From Candidatus Bathycorpusculum termitum (GTDB lineage: Archaea; Thermoproteota; Bathyarchaeia; Bathyarchaeales; Bathycorpusculaceae), in assembly GCA_031254875.1 (NCBI GenBank), contig JAIRTW010000105.1, forward strand, positions 1 through 64,000: a stretch of DNA of 64,000 nt. The letters are read 5' to 3'. How positions within the stretch are numbered: position 1 is the first letter of the stretch; every line of letters starts with the position of its first letter. The translations under genes were made by a program, and so were the position numbers. A model generated the notes under the pieces. That model did no database searches. It was not told the origin of the DNA and worked only from the letters and a program-made list of their open reading frames with translations. Below are positions 36,695 to 45,768 of this stretch, piece by piece.

Positions 36695-37321
36695 TCAACG
36701 CAACTGCTTTACGCGCTCACAGATCAACCGCTCAGCCAGTTGCAACTCCTGCACTGTGTTGATATTAACCGCTAGTTCCTCATGGTCTAAAATATATATA
36801 TCTTGATCGAGCCATTCATCGCCATAACGTTTGCTACCATCAATCACATTTATTCCAACCGGCACCAACTCCTGCCCCTCCCCTACAAATGAGTAATCAA
36901 CACACATCCCCAGCCGCACTTTAACCGCCAGTGGAACCGCAACTGTTAACGCAGGCTTCCCACAACGTTCATAGCGCTCCACAACAGCATCAAACATCTC
37001 TGGTTTTACCAACGGCAGATCAGCAGCAACCGCCAAAAACACACCCAGCCGCAACGACTGCACCACACAACCCATATCAGACACATAGTCTCTGCCGGGC
37101 GTTTCAATAACCTCCACATTGCGCCGCTCCATTAACACCGTGGTTTTAGGCGTAACAGCAGTTGTGGCAACGATTATTCGATCGACCCTCTTTGCGTCAT
37201 TGAGAGCAGAGAGCACATATTCGATAACGGGCTTACCACAGACTTCGATAAGTGGTTTCTCCACAGACAATTTCATCCGCGTACCTCGCCCGCCCGCCAT
37301 AACCAGCGCAACTACGCCCAT
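36695..37321 (-). CDS. cobY: adenosylcobinamide-phosphate guanylyltransferase CobY (copy 1)
   Basis: CobY transfers GMP from GTP to adenosylcobinamide phosphate, the archaeal replacement for the bacterial CobU. The 208 residues have the nucleotidyltransferase start ALVMAGGRGTRM, EKPLIEVCGKPVIEYV, the metal site VAADLPLV, and PVGINVIDG. The last block ends ELAVNINTVQELQLAE, where the Asn/Thr motif is shared with copy 2. It is the last gene of a minus-strand cluster dph6-cobT-cobS-cobY and overlaps cobS by 10 bases. A paralogue lies at 47585-48205. Confidence 0.9.
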   Translation of the reverse strand: MGVVALVMAGGRGTRMKLSVEKPLIEVCGKPVIEYVLSALNDAKRVDRIIVATTAVTPKTTVLMERRNVEVIETPGRDYVSDMGCVVQSLRLGVFLAVAADLPLVKPEMFDAVVERYERCGKPALTVAVPLAVKVRLGMCVDYSFVGEGQELVPVGINVIDGSKRYGDEWLDQDIYILDHEELAVNINTVQELQLAERLICERVKQLR

Positions 37322-38106
37322 ACCACCACCGCCAACAATACAACCACACAAACCAGCCGCGACAGTTCATTTGTAGCACCAAATACATCGCCAGTAACGC
37401 CATTAAAGTTCCGATGAGCAACCACAGTCATGACCAAACCCGTGATTGGAGCAGCTATAACAACAAAAAAACCAACCCACCCCAGCAGAGGCAAAGCAAA
37501 TACAAATGAAACCGCCAACGCAACAATCAAACGCCAATTACCACCTGCACCATGCATAGCCTCCAAAAACGGCGAGTTCATACCCTGATGTACCGATTTA
37601 CCAGCCCAAGCAACCGCAACCATCGAAAGTTTCGCACATAACTCAACAACGATTAACCCCGGAACAAACAAAGGCACATAGAAACCGGCAATTGATACGC
37701 CTTTGCCTAGCTCCGCAAAGGCGAAGGCAGTAACTATGTAGGTCATCAAAGTTAACCCTATGGCACCTGCGCCTGTGAACTGGTCATGCATAACAGCTAT
37801 CTTTTTTTCTGCATTACCATGGACCATTATACCATCGCCAAAATCTAGCAAACCATCAGTATGATGGAGGCCTGTCACCCATAGTAGTAGTGCTAGTGCC
37901 AATGCGCCGACAACAAGACCGGGCAGGAACTGAAGTGTAACCCAGCCAAAAACGCCCACCAAAAGACCTATCAATGCACCAATGAGGGGAAAGGCCCACA
38001 TGTTTTTGGCGCAGTCAGTGAGCAGGTTCTCATCCATTTTAACTGGGAAAACGGTTAAAAAAGATAGAAGGTTCTTAAACTGTTTAACGACCAAGGGGTG
38101 TCTCAC
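37312..38106 (-). CDS. cobS: cobalamin synthase CobS (copy 1)
   Basis: CobS joins adenosylcobinamide-GDP with alpha-ribazole (phosphate) in the membrane, the last step of cobamide assembly. The 264-residue protein has about seven helices. Motifs are LLSFLTVFPV at the start, GLHHTDGLLDFGDG (acidic metal-binding loop), HDQFTGAGAIGL, WAGKSVHQGMNSPF and GVTGDVFGATNELSR near the end. It overlaps cobT by four bases and cobY by ten, so the three are coupled. A second, diverged CobS is at 46749-47585. Confidence 0.94.
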   Translation of the reverse strand: MRHPLVVKQFKNLLSFLTVFPVKMDENLLTDCAKNMWAFPLIGALIGLLVGVFGWVTLQFLPGLVVGALALALLLWVTGLHHTDGLLDFGDGIMVHGNAEKKIAVMHDQFTGAGAIGLTLMTYIVTAFAFAELGKGVSIAGFYVPLFVPGLIVVELCAKLSMVAVAWAGKSVHQGMNSPFLEAMHGAGGNWRLIVALAVSFVFALPLLGWVGFFVVIAAPITGLVMTVVAHRNFNGVTGDVFGATNELSRLVCVVVLLAVVVWA

Positions 38107-39191
38107 TTTATCTGCATCAGTGAGGCATAGTTACGTTCTATCTCCTTAAGAAGAATTTGCTTATCAACCGCACCGCCGGTCTTAGCCATAGCCGCTATAG
38201 ATGCGCCGCCTGCACCTACGCCTTCTTTGACTAATCCGGTTTCATAGATTTGCAAGCCTGGATACTTGGATGACCCAAAATCCAGATCAGCTGCGATGAT
38301 TGGAACTTCGCAGAATTGATTAACGATACCGCAGATATCGCTGGACTTATCTTTGGCGACCCAGCGGGTAGTGCCGACGGCAACGTTACAGAGGGCTTTG
38401 GGTTCCAAGGCGTTGATTACGGCTAAAACGGCGGTCATCTGGGTTCCGCCTGCCATCAAAACGGGTGTCTGACGTGAGCCGCCGATGACTAAACCGGCAA
38501 CTGCCGCCATCATGGGGTCACCGACCGCTGAAATTGCTTTTATGGGATCGCCCTTAAAGTTACCAAACTTTTGTGCGGCGGCTTTCAAGCCGACTGCTAC
38601 GACTTCTGCCTTCAAGTTATGCGGATTATCCGGCAAAGTACTGCTGACTTTACCCTGTGCATTAACATTAAGAGCCGCCAGTACACCCAGTGCAGTGGTG
38701 GTTCCTCCGGGTACACTTTCGCCGATGACGAGGTATTCCGACGCTTTTGCCAAGTGTTCGCCGACAACTTTGGCGCGATCGATCACTTCCTCGACGTTAT
38801 CGACAGAATCTCCTGTGCGAATGTCGCGGCCGGGACTGCCGTTGACATTTATGTAGGGAATTTGGGGTTTAACTTTGACGCCGCCGTTTACGATTAGTGC
38901 TGGTATGTCGGCTAAGTGTAATGCAGAGGCTGTTATGAGGGCTGGTGTCGGAATGCCATCAGGGGTTATGGGAACGCCCTGTATAGATTTGCATTTGCCT
39001 AGCAATAGTAATTCGGCATCTGCAGGAGGAGTAAAATCGGTAAAGTCGGGGTTTGCGCCTGCAGCTGATAAGCCGGGGATTTTGCCGGTTTCGGTGGTAG
39101 CTAATGTGGCTATGAAGAGGGGTGTTTTTCCTTCGATCTCTTGGAGAAAGGCTTTTGCTTTCAATTCATTATTTGCAACTATGAGGTCCAT
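38103..39191 (-). CDS. cobT: nicotinate-nucleotide:base phosphoribosyltransferase CobT
   Basis: CobT makes the alpha-ribazole phosphate of the cobamide lower ligand from nicotinate mononucleotide and a base. The 362 residues follow the archaeal CobT family: LATTETGKIPGLSAAGANPD at the start, IVNGGVKVKPQIPYI, VIGESVPGGTTTALGVLAAL, AGGTQMTAVLAVI, and GASIAAMAKTGG near the end. Which base is activated cannot be told by sequence alone. Nine bases separate it from dph6 upstream. It overlaps cobS by four bases. Confidence 0.93.
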   Translation of the reverse strand: MDLIVANNELKAKAFLQEIEGKTPLFIATLATTETGKIPGLSAAGANPDFTDFTPPADAELLLLGKCKSIQGVPITPDGIPTPALITASALHLADIPALIVNGGVKVKPQIPYINVNGSPGRDIRTGDSVDNVEEVIDRAKVVGEHLAKASEYLVIGESVPGGTTTALGVLAALNVNAQGKVSSTLPDNPHNLKAEVVAVGLKAAAQKFGNFKGDPIKAISAVGDPMMAAVAGLVIGGSRQTPVLMAGGTQMTAVLAVINALEPKALCNVAVGTTRWVAKDKSSDICGIVNQFCEVPIIAADLDFGSSKYPGLQIYETGLVKEGVGAGGASIAAMAKTGGAVDKQILLKEIERNYASLMQIK

Positions 39192-39200
39192 GTTTTTAGC

Positions 39201-39869
39201 CTACTTTGGAGTTACTTTCCAGTTCTTGATTTCTAAGTATCCAAAGCCATTATCTAAGCGTTTCTTTTCTGTCGCCACTAACTCGATTTTTTGCTTAAAG
39301 TCTGGACCGTCAGTGATGATAGTGTGGTATTCGCCACCTTCACCGCAGGGATCCACATCGAGGAGTTTTTGGATATCGTCATAGAATTGGTGATCCAAGA
39401 TGCGACCAAGCCAATCTACGCTGAGGTTTTTGTTGGTGCGAACTACGGTTGCTTTTAAGCCTGTTGTTAGATAGTTGAGATAGAGTTGGTTTGTGTTGAT
39501 CATCCATAGCGGCTTGATGGGGGTTAAGCCGATTTCTTTGCAGATGCGGTCCAGCCAGCCTGCCTCGTGCCCAGCAACCTCACAGATGTCTCCAGTAACT
39601 ATGCCCTCGGCTCCTTTGTTTTTGAAGTCGGTGAGGATTGTTTTGAAGTCGGTTTCGTAGGTTTGGGCAGAGGTGGTTTTTTTTAAAAGCGGAACTCCGG
39701 CGGCGTTTGCTTGTGCGTCGATGACATCTGCAGGTATCATGTGGAAGTTGGATTTTTCTTTGTTCATCATCAGAGTTAGCAGAGATAGGACTTGGTGGCC
39801 TTGCTGTTTTGCAAGGAGATATGCATAGGCGCTGTCTTTGCCGCCACTCCATGAAACAACAACTTTCAT
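39201..39869 (-). CDS. dph6: diphthine-ammonia ligase family protein (Dph6-like)
   Basis: A 222-residue PP-loop ATPase: VVSWSGGKDSAYAYLLA at the N terminus, then GDICEVAGHEAGWLDRIC and the family mark DPCGEGGEYHT. Dph6 adds the final amide of diphthamide on elongation factor 2 from ATP and ammonia. It heads the minus-strand cobT-cobS-cobY run, nine bases before cobT, with no obvious link between the pathways; cotranscription may be only convenience. The C terminus is a beta domain ending DNGFGYLEIKNWKV. Confidence 0.88.
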   Translation of the reverse strand: MKVVVSWSGGKDSAYAYLLAKQQGHQVLSLLTLMMNKEKSNFHMIPADVIDAQANAAGVPLLKKTTSAQTYETDFKTILTDFKNKGAEGIVTGDICEVAGHEAGWLDRICKEIGLTPIKPLWMINTNQLYLNYLTTGLKATVVRTNKNLSVDWLGRILDHQFYDDIQKLLDVDPCGEGGEYHTIITDGPDFKQKIELVATEKKRLDNGFGYLEIKNWKVTPK

Positions 39870-40132
39870 TCTATGCTTCCTCTAATTTTACGTCAATTTT
39901 ATGGTTTTTTGCCATATTAACAATCAGCCATAAAAAAGCATTTTTTATTATACAACCATGCAGATAATTTGTCCACCATCAAATTTTCGCATAATATATT
40001 GGTGTCTTTTTATGTTTAGCAATTCCACATCAGCTGTTGGCTGGATTAGCCAAGCTTTTCATATAAGGTTTACGGAAAACCCCTCAATAACACTTAAAAT
40101 ACACAGCAACCACTAAAAAGCGGCTGACCCCT

Positions 40133-40615
40133 ATGAAAAACCATATCCCGCCCCTGCTGACATATCTTGAGGCCCGAGGCATTAGCCTCCAAAGCCTAAT
40201 CGACAGTGCCCTTGAAATGTATGTACCCCACCCAGGCATAGAAACACCCGAAAAAGCCACTGAACTTCTTACAGAGGAATTTCTCGATATCCTCCAAGAC
40301 GTCAATGTCTCCACACTTATCGTCGCGGCCTTCCACGCACAAGAAGAAGCCCAAAACGGCCGAATCCCCGGCTTAACCATGGAACGCTTCATGGGCAGAC
40401 CAGGACTTGTGGCTGATGAGCTTATTGGCATAGCAATCGCCACCTACATCGGCGGCTCACGTGGTATGTTTGAGTTCGTGCGCTTTGATCAGGCTAAACC
40501 CGGCATCTTAAAAGAACTCCCACCCCTAACCAATGACGCAATCGGCGCATTAGTAGCTGGGGCATCCTCAAACGTTTACACTAAAGCGCTCAAAAACACA
40601 GACACCACCACCTAA
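40133..40615 (+). CDS. cobZ: alpha-ribazole phosphatase, CobZ type (PgpA fold)
   Basis: A 160-residue helical protein of the phosphatidylglycerophosphatase A family; the archaeal CobZ of Methanosarcina belongs here and dephosphorylates alpha-ribazole phosphate. Motifs seen are PHPGIETPEKATELL, RFMGRPGLVADELIGIAIA (conserved Asp/Glu) and ALVAGASSNVYTKAL. The place next to the cob cluster, which runs the other way from a shared 260-base intergenic region, supports CobZ over a lipid phosphatase. A TATA-like CATATAAG at about 40059 precedes it. Confidence 0.8.
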   Translation: MKNHIPPLLTYLEARGISLQSLIDSALEMYVPHPGIETPEKATELLTEEFLDILQDVNVSTLIVAAFHAQEEAQNGRIPGLTMERFMGRPGLVADELIGIAIATYIGGSRGMFEFVRFDQAKPGILKELPPLTNDAIGALVAGASSNVYTKALKNTDTTT

Positions 40616-40670
40616 CGAATTTCCGTAAATTTTAATACCGCGCCGGCTGAGGGTTACTCGTTGGCTCTTC

Positions 40671-41828
40671 ATGGTTAAAACACGTCTCTGCATCGTGACA
40701 CATACGTTTCTGCCTCATGTCGGAGGGATTGAGAAAGTGGTAAACGAACAGAGCAAGCGACTGTTGCACAAAAACTATGCACCAGTTGTAGTGACCAATC
40801 GCATTGAAACACCCAAACACTACGCAGTAGATGGTGTGCCTGTGGAATGTTATGAATCCTTCAATATCGGCTTCAGATTAGGCATTCCCTACTCGATTCC
40901 AACCATCCCCAGCCTGCCCATCTTCACCAAATCCGTAAAAAACGCCAAAATCATCCACGCTCATGGCCACCCCTATCTCACCACGCTTCTCGCAGGCAAA
41001 CTCGCTAAATTCTACAACAAACCCTTCGTGCTCACCCAACACAACACCTTCATCGATTACAACAACATCTTCGATCAAGTCGAACTAGTCAACGATATCT
41101 CAGTGGGAAAACAGAACCTAAACGCCGCAGACAAAATCATCACCATAAGCAACGCTACTAAGAACTATGTACTCCGATTAGGTGCAAACCCAAACAAAGT
41201 CAAAGTCATCTACAACGGCGTTGACTTAACCAGATTCTGTCCCCGCACCGACAAAAAATTGGAGTTGCGACAAAAAATAGGCATACCAAAAGAGGCAGTG
41301 GTTGTTTTGACTGTTAGACGGTTAGTGTATAAAAATGGTATCGACACTCTGCTTGACTGTGCAAGCATTGCTGTCAAAAAAAACCCCAACATCGTGTTTT
41401 TGGTCGCGGGCAAGGGTCCCGACTTGGAGAATGTAAGGCTACAAGTGGCGCAACGAAGAATTACAGCTAACTTTAGGTTGGCAGGGTTTGTAGGCGATGC
41501 TGATTTACCCGGCTACTATAATTTAGCGGACCTGTTTGTGCTACCGTCGAAGTCGGGGGAGGGATTACCGTTGGTGGCGCTGGAAGCTATGGCATGTGGA
41601 TTACCCGTTATAGCGACTAATGTGGGTGGCATCGGTGAGGTTCCTGTAGCGGAGTTTGGTAGATTGATACCGCCTGATGAGCCGGAGCGGCTTGCGGAAG
41701 CGATTTTAGAGTTGGCCATGTCTGGATATGGTTCCCAAAAAGCTGAGTTGCGCGCGAGAGTTGAGGAACGGTTCAGCTGGGATACAAACATTGAGCAACT
41801 GACCGAAATATACGAAGAACTTATTTAA
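40671..41828 (+). CDS. GT4-family glycosyltransferase
   Basis: A retaining GT-B glycosyltransferase of 385 residues. The N-terminal loop THTFLPHVGGIEKVV binds the acceptor or nucleotide. VIYNGVDLTRF starts the second domain, RRLVYKNGIDTLLD is the donor phosphate site, and EGLPLVALEAMACGLPVIA holds the two conserved Glu (E-x7-E). The donor sugar is unknown. It follows cobZ by 55 bases and precedes a GT2 gene, so it probably acts in glycan assembly for lipid or surface protein. Confidence 0.88.
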   Translation: MVKTRLCIVTHTFLPHVGGIEKVVNEQSKRLLHKNYAPVVVTNRIETPKHYAVDGVPVECYESFNIGFRLGIPYSIPTIPSLPIFTKSVKNAKIIHAHGHPYLTTLLAGKLAKFYNKPFVLTQHNTFIDYNNIFDQVELVNDISVGKQNLNAADKIITISNATKNYVLRLGANPNKVKVIYNGVDLTRFCPRTDKKLELRQKIGIPKEAVVVLTVRRLVYKNGIDTLLDCASIAVKKNPNIVFLVAGKGPDLENVRLQVAQRRITANFRLAGFVGDADLPGYYNLADLFVLPSKSGEGLPLVALEAMACGLPVIATNVGGIGEVPVAEFGRLIPPDEPERLAEAILELAMSGYGSQKAELRARVEERFSWDTNIEQLTEIYEELI

Positions 41829-41875
41829 CCATGTAACGGAACATTATAGCCCGCTAATACGGATGGTGTAACCAA

Positions 41876-42595
41876 ATGACGACTAAAGTTGAACTGGTCT
41901 CGGTTGTTATTCCAACCCTCAACGAAGCCGGAAACATTTTGGAAGCCGTAGAAACTATTCAAAAGGATTTGATTTATCCCAAAGAAATCATCATTGTCGA
42001 CGGCAACTCCACTGATGGTACCAAAGAAATCGTGAAAGGCCTCGATTACTGTCGTCTAATCGTGGAACCTCGCCGCGGATACGGCTTAGCCCTCTTAACA
42101 GGCATGAAAAACGCCAAAGGCAACATCATCATAATGGTGGACGGCGACGGCACCTACGAAGTTCGCCACATTAACCGCATGATAGCCAAAATGATCGAGA
42201 CAGACGCCGATATGGTTTTAGCCACTCGCATGTATGACCCCAACAAAGCCATGGGCTTGATGAATTTCATCGGCAACAAAGTCATCACCTTTGTCTATGA
42301 TTTCGTTTACAGTCAGTTCTTAAGCGATACACAATCAGGGTTTCGCGCCATCTCCCATGAAGCCATCAATAAAGTGGAACTCAAAGAGGACGACATGGCA
42401 TTTGCCACAGAGATGCTCATCCAGTTTGCTAAGGAAGGTTTCAGCATGGTAGAAGTTCCCACGACATATAAAACACGGAAGTATGGCAAACCGAAACTGA
42501 GAAGATTTAAGTCAGGAATTGAAATATTTAGCACCATCTTTAAGGGGATTTTAGATGCTGAAACTATCCGAAATCAGAAAAATCGGTTTGGATGA
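41876..42595 (+). CDS. GT2-family glycosyltransferase, dolichol-phosphate mannosyltransferase-like
   Basis: The 239-residue GT-A protein has SVVIPTLNEAGNI at the start, IIVDGNSTDGTKEIV, the metal motif MVDGDGTYEV, and SDTQSGFRAISHEAI with TYKTRKYGKPKL near the end. These are features of dolichol-phosphate sugar transferases, which load a lipid carrier with a sugar at the membrane for N-glycosylation. No membrane helices are seen. Its 3' end overlaps the DUF1616 gene by 41 bases, a strong sign of coupling. Confidence 0.9.
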   Translation: MTTKVELVSVVIPTLNEAGNILEAVETIQKDLIYPKEIIIVDGNSTDGTKEIVKGLDYCRLIVEPRRGYGLALLTGMKNAKGNIIIMVDGDGTYEVRHINRMIAKMIETDADMVLATRMYDPNKAMGLMNFIGNKVITFVYDFVYSQFLSDTQSGFRAISHEAINKVELKEDDMAFATEMLIQFAKEGFSMVEVPTTYKTRKYGKPKLRRFKSGIEIFSTIFKGILDAETIRNQKNRFG

Positions 42596-43064
42596 AGAAA
42601 AAGGCTATGTTGTAGCGATTTTCTTGGCGCTGATTATTGTTGCCGCTGTGGTAGCAGGCTACTACCTCCTCGGCGACCACACGCCTGAAGAATACAACAC
42701 CATCAGTCTGCTTAACCACCAAAAACAAGCCACAGAGTACCCAGAAATTATCTTAACCAACCACACCAGCGAGTTCAGCGTCTATGTTAACGTTGAAAAC
42801 CACATGAACACCGCACAAAACTATATAGTACATACCAAAATCACAAAGAACCTGCCCGCCAACTTTCCAAACGGCCTCCAAGTTGACCCCACCGACACCT
42901 ACAAATTCAGCCTATCACCGGGAGAAACCCACCAGAAACTAGTAACAGTTACCGAGGACACACCCGGCAACTATGCAGTTGTTTTTGAGCTGTGGCGCGA
43001 TTCAGGAACAGGCATCTATATGTTTACCCGAAACTACTGTAGCCTAAACATACAAGTCAAATAA
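42555..43064 (+). CDS. DUF1616-like membrane-anchored protein
   Basis: A 169-residue protein with one membrane helix near the N terminus (about 19-41, VVAIFLALIIVAAVVAGYYL) and an extracellular beta domain (VYVNVENHMNTAQNYIVHTK; LSPGETHQKLVTVTEDTPG) that fits the DUF1616 Ig-like module. Archaeal DUF1616 proteins often sit next to glycosylation genes, as here. ATG start inside the end of the GT2 gene. Its function is unknown. Confidence 0.78.
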   Translation: MLKLSEIRKIGLDEEKGYVVAIFLALIIVAAVVAGYYLLGDHTPEEYNTISLLNHQKQATEYPEIILTNHTSEFSVYVNVENHMNTAQNYIVHTKITKNLPANFPNGLQVDPTDTYKFSLSPGETHQKLVTVTEDTPGNYAVVFELWRDSGTGIYMFTRNYCSLNIQVK

Positions 43065-43333
43065 CTATTCAAACAAGCAAACAACAACATATACCGCTCT
43101 CATACCACACACAATACATAACCTGCCCTCACATAATACACATCATGTTTTCTGTATCAAACCAAACCTTAAAAGCAGAGGAAATAACTGAAAAAAACAA
43201 AAACAACTCTACAAAGACCTAAAGTAACCCCCAACAGTGATTTATGTATTAACGGGAATTCGGGATATAAAGATAAAGTATACATAAAATACGGCGTTAG
43301 CGCTCTATGGGTTAGATGCTTATATGCAGGTAT

Positions 43334-44887
43334 TTATTTTCGGCGACGCATCCTCTGAGACGGGACGACAGCGAGCTCGGGTGTTTTGAGCTCATTAATT
43401 AACGGCTCTTGAGGAACAGGCGGATTTTGTCGGTCAGCATATTCATTTTCAATGGCGACGCGATGGACATTGTTGTAGGCACAGAAGGGAATGATTTTCT
43501 TATCAGGAGTAATGTAGTGAACAACGCATCGACGGACACGATTAACGTCAAAGTTATAGTTGTCCATAAATGCCATACAACCTAGCAGGAAAATACGACG
43601 ACGGATTTTGCCCAGCGACTTGTAGGAGGGCGCGATGTGTGTCTGCAGGATAGTTTTGAGGAGAGTAAAGGTTCCGACTTCTTTTGTGACTAGTAGCATA
43701 TCCATTGATACCATGGCACCCATGAACAGTGAGGAGAGTAATTGGAGTTTGTTTTTGGATTCAGCGTTTTCAGCGGTTTTGCGTATGGTGTTAAAGAAGC
43801 GATCGAAGTTGACGAAGCGATTAATTGGATACATTTTCCCCGTGTGAGGCGATACGTAAATCCAGTTAACGATGCCGCATTGGGGGCTACAGCTAAATAG
43901 CGGCCAAGGCTTTTGCATAAATTTACGCATTATTTTAATGGGAGAGGTCATAACCGACATGGGGAATAAATCGGTGGTTTTGATCTCACCGTTAGTCTGT
44001 TGTTCCACATCTTCAGCGAAACTCCATTCGCGGAAGTTTTCGCGGAAAGGGTTCTCTGTGGCTCTACCGGTGAATGCGATGGGCTGGAAGATTAAGCCGC
44101 GGATGATATCGGTGTGTTTGGAGGCGAAGCGAATCATATCACCGACTTCTTTGTCGTTGAGACTCTTCATGAGTGTGTTAACTAGGATGATTTCCATGTC
44201 GTATTTGCGGCAGACGTCGATGGTTTTAAGTTTCATATCCACAAGGGGAAGTCCGCGGATTTTCTTGTTAAAGTCTTCATGAAAGCTATCAAAGGATAGG
44301 TAAACTATGTTTAAACCGCTGTCTTTAAGCCGCTTAGCTAGGCCTTCATCAGTGACGAGGTGGGTGCCGTTGGTTGCTAGAATCGTCATGAATTTCAAGC
44401 GGTGTGCGGCGGCAATGATTTCAGGCATGTCTTCGCGTTCAAGCGGTTCTCCTCCGCTAAATAGTATTGCAGGCGGTTTGGGGTTGGCTTTAGCGGCGAA
44501 CTCGAGCATGCCGATGAGGGCTTCTTTGGTGGGTTCATAATCGGTTGTTTCCTGTCCCGGAAACGTTGAGAAACAGACTGCGCAATGGAAATTGCAACGT
44601 TTTGTTACATCGATGACGCCTATGACAGTTCCAGAAGCGTGGTTTTTGCAGGTTTCGCATACATAGGGGCAACCCTCGGGGTTTTTGGGTGCGTTTAAGT
44701 CACCGAGGTACTGGAACTGGTCATATTTTTTCATATGACTAAAGATGGGCTGGCTTTGCCAGTGAGTGGCTTTGAAGTTACCGTGTTGGGGGCAGTGTTT
44801 TGTGATTTGGATTTTGCCGTTTTGACTGCTGAGTTGAGCATCAATTTTCTTTTGGCATTCAGGGCAGATGCTTTTGGTTTTGCTCAT
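43334..44887 (-). CDS. radical SAM protein resembling tetraether lipid synthase (Tes)
   Basis: A 517-residue radical SAM enzyme. The N terminus carries an extra Cys-rich part: CPEC (8-11), HCPQHG (31-36) and CPYVCETC (73-80). Then comes the radical SAM motif CNFHCAVC (98-105), FSGGEPLERED, and a C-terminal part with further Cys (CSPQCG, GCMAF, RRCVVHY, CAYNN). This multi-cluster plan is like MJ0619/Tes, which joins two diether lipids into a tetraether. The upstream gene is a UbiA prenyltransferase; ATG 44887 and its stop form an ATGA overlap, so the two are coupled, which supports a lipid role. Other families with a similar N terminus exist, so the exact reaction is not certain. Confidence 0.72.
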   Translation of the reverse strand: MSKTKSICPECQKKIDAQLSSQNGKIQITKHCPQHGNFKATHWQSQPIFSHMKKYDQFQYLGDLNAPKNPEGCPYVCETCKNHASGTVIGVIDVTKRCNFHCAVCFSTFPGQETTDYEPTKEALIGMLEFAAKANPKPPAILFSGGEPLEREDMPEIIAAAHRLKFMTILATNGTHLVTDEGLAKRLKDSGLNIVYLSFDSFHEDFNKKIRGLPLVDMKLKTIDVCRKYDMEIILVNTLMKSLNDKEVGDMIRFASKHTDIIRGLIFQPIAFTGRATENPFRENFREWSFAEDVEQQTNGEIKTTDLFPMSVMTSPIKIMRKFMQKPWPLFSCSPQCGIVNWIYVSPHTGKMYPINRFVNFDRFFNTIRKTAENAESKNKLQLLSSLFMGAMVSMDMLLVTKEVGTFTLLKTILQTHIAPSYKSLGKIRRRIFLLGCMAFMDNYNFDVNRVRRCVVHYITPDKKIIPFCAYNNVHRVAIENEYADRQNPPVPQEPLINELKTPELAVVPSQRMRRRK

Positions 44888-45768
44888 ATTAACCATCCTG
44901 CTATGGCTTCAACTATGAGTGCAAGTGGCAATAGCATCATCGACATGGTGACGATGCGTTCGTATTTGCGGACGTTTTGCACTGTGGAGCCAGAGATAAA
45001 CAAGCGGACAGACGAATAGATTAACAGAGCGCTCCAGGTGAGGATAAGCGGTAGATAATAAACGGTAAAGTGACCAGGGAACAGAGGCAGTGACGGCAGA
45101 GGAGCAAGCAACCCAGTTAGCAAGAAGAACACAGCCCCGACTTTTGCAGCGTTATATTTGCCTATTTTCTGGGGCAGGGTGGGGTATCCGACCTTGGCGT
45201 CGCCCTCAAAGCTTAGCACATCTCGAAGCACATTGCCGCCGATGGTGCCAAACGCGATTGGATAGAGACTTAGCGAAATCATAGTTACGGTACCCGAGAT
45301 TGCGGCCTGGCCATACAGAAAAGCCGTTCCCGTTAGAATACCTACAACTATGTTGGCAGCAAAACCCGATTTTTTCTTCACCAAATAGGAGTAGAGTATA
45401 AGCACCAAGGAATCAACGGCAAGAATAGCAAAGCTAAGTGGCGGTAGCCAGTAAGTAAGACCCAACCCTACAGCGAAGAGGATGCTTGAAATCGTCACCA
45501 CCTGTTTTAAGGTCAGCGCGCCTGCGGGTATAGGGCGTTTAGGTTTGATGACAGCATCACTTTCGCGGTCAAAGTAATCGTTTATTGCAAAGCCAGCAGA
45601 TGTTATGAATGCCATGGAGAAGAAAATTAAAACAGCCGTCTGCAGACTCATATTTAGAGGGTCTTTCAGAATGGCAAACGCTGTTAAAAGCGAGAGACCA
45701 CCTGTCATGAGCCAATAGGGAAGCCGCAGAAGCGCAACTAAACCCTTAACCGGTGAGGAACTAGTCAT
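44884..45768 (-). CDS. UbiA prenyltransferase, probable DGGGP synthase
   Basis: A membrane prenyltransferase of 294 residues with about nine helices. The two Asp motifs are NDYFDRESD (about 64-72) followed by KRPIPAG, and DVLSFEGDAKVGYPTLP later. In archaea this type attaches the second geranylgeranyl chain to geranylgeranylglyceryl phosphate, a key step in ether-lipid synthesis; quinone or heme prenylation are the alternatives. It shares four-base ATGA overlaps with the sugar epimerase upstream and the Tes-like gene downstream. Confidence 0.85.
   Translation of the reverse strand: MTSSSPVKGLVALLRLPYWLMTGGLSLLTAFAILKDPLNMSLQTAVLIFFSMAFITSAGFAINDYFDRESDAVIKPKRPIPAGALTLKQVVTISSILFAVGLGLTYWLPPLSFAILAVDSLVLILYSYLVKKKSGFAANIVVGILTGTAFLYGQAAISGTVTMISLSLYPIAFGTIGGNVLRDVLSFEGDAKVGYPTLPQKIGKYNAAKVGAVFFLLTGLLAPLPSLPLFPGHFTVYYLPLILTWSALLIYSSVRLFISGSTVQNVRKYERIVTMSMMLLPLALIVEAIAGWLI

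Noticed and set aside
39870..40132. Possible cobalamin riboswitch between the cob cluster and cobZ
   Set aside because: I looked for the conserved B12-box type core and for a multi-stem fold and saw neither; only a TATA-like site is visible.
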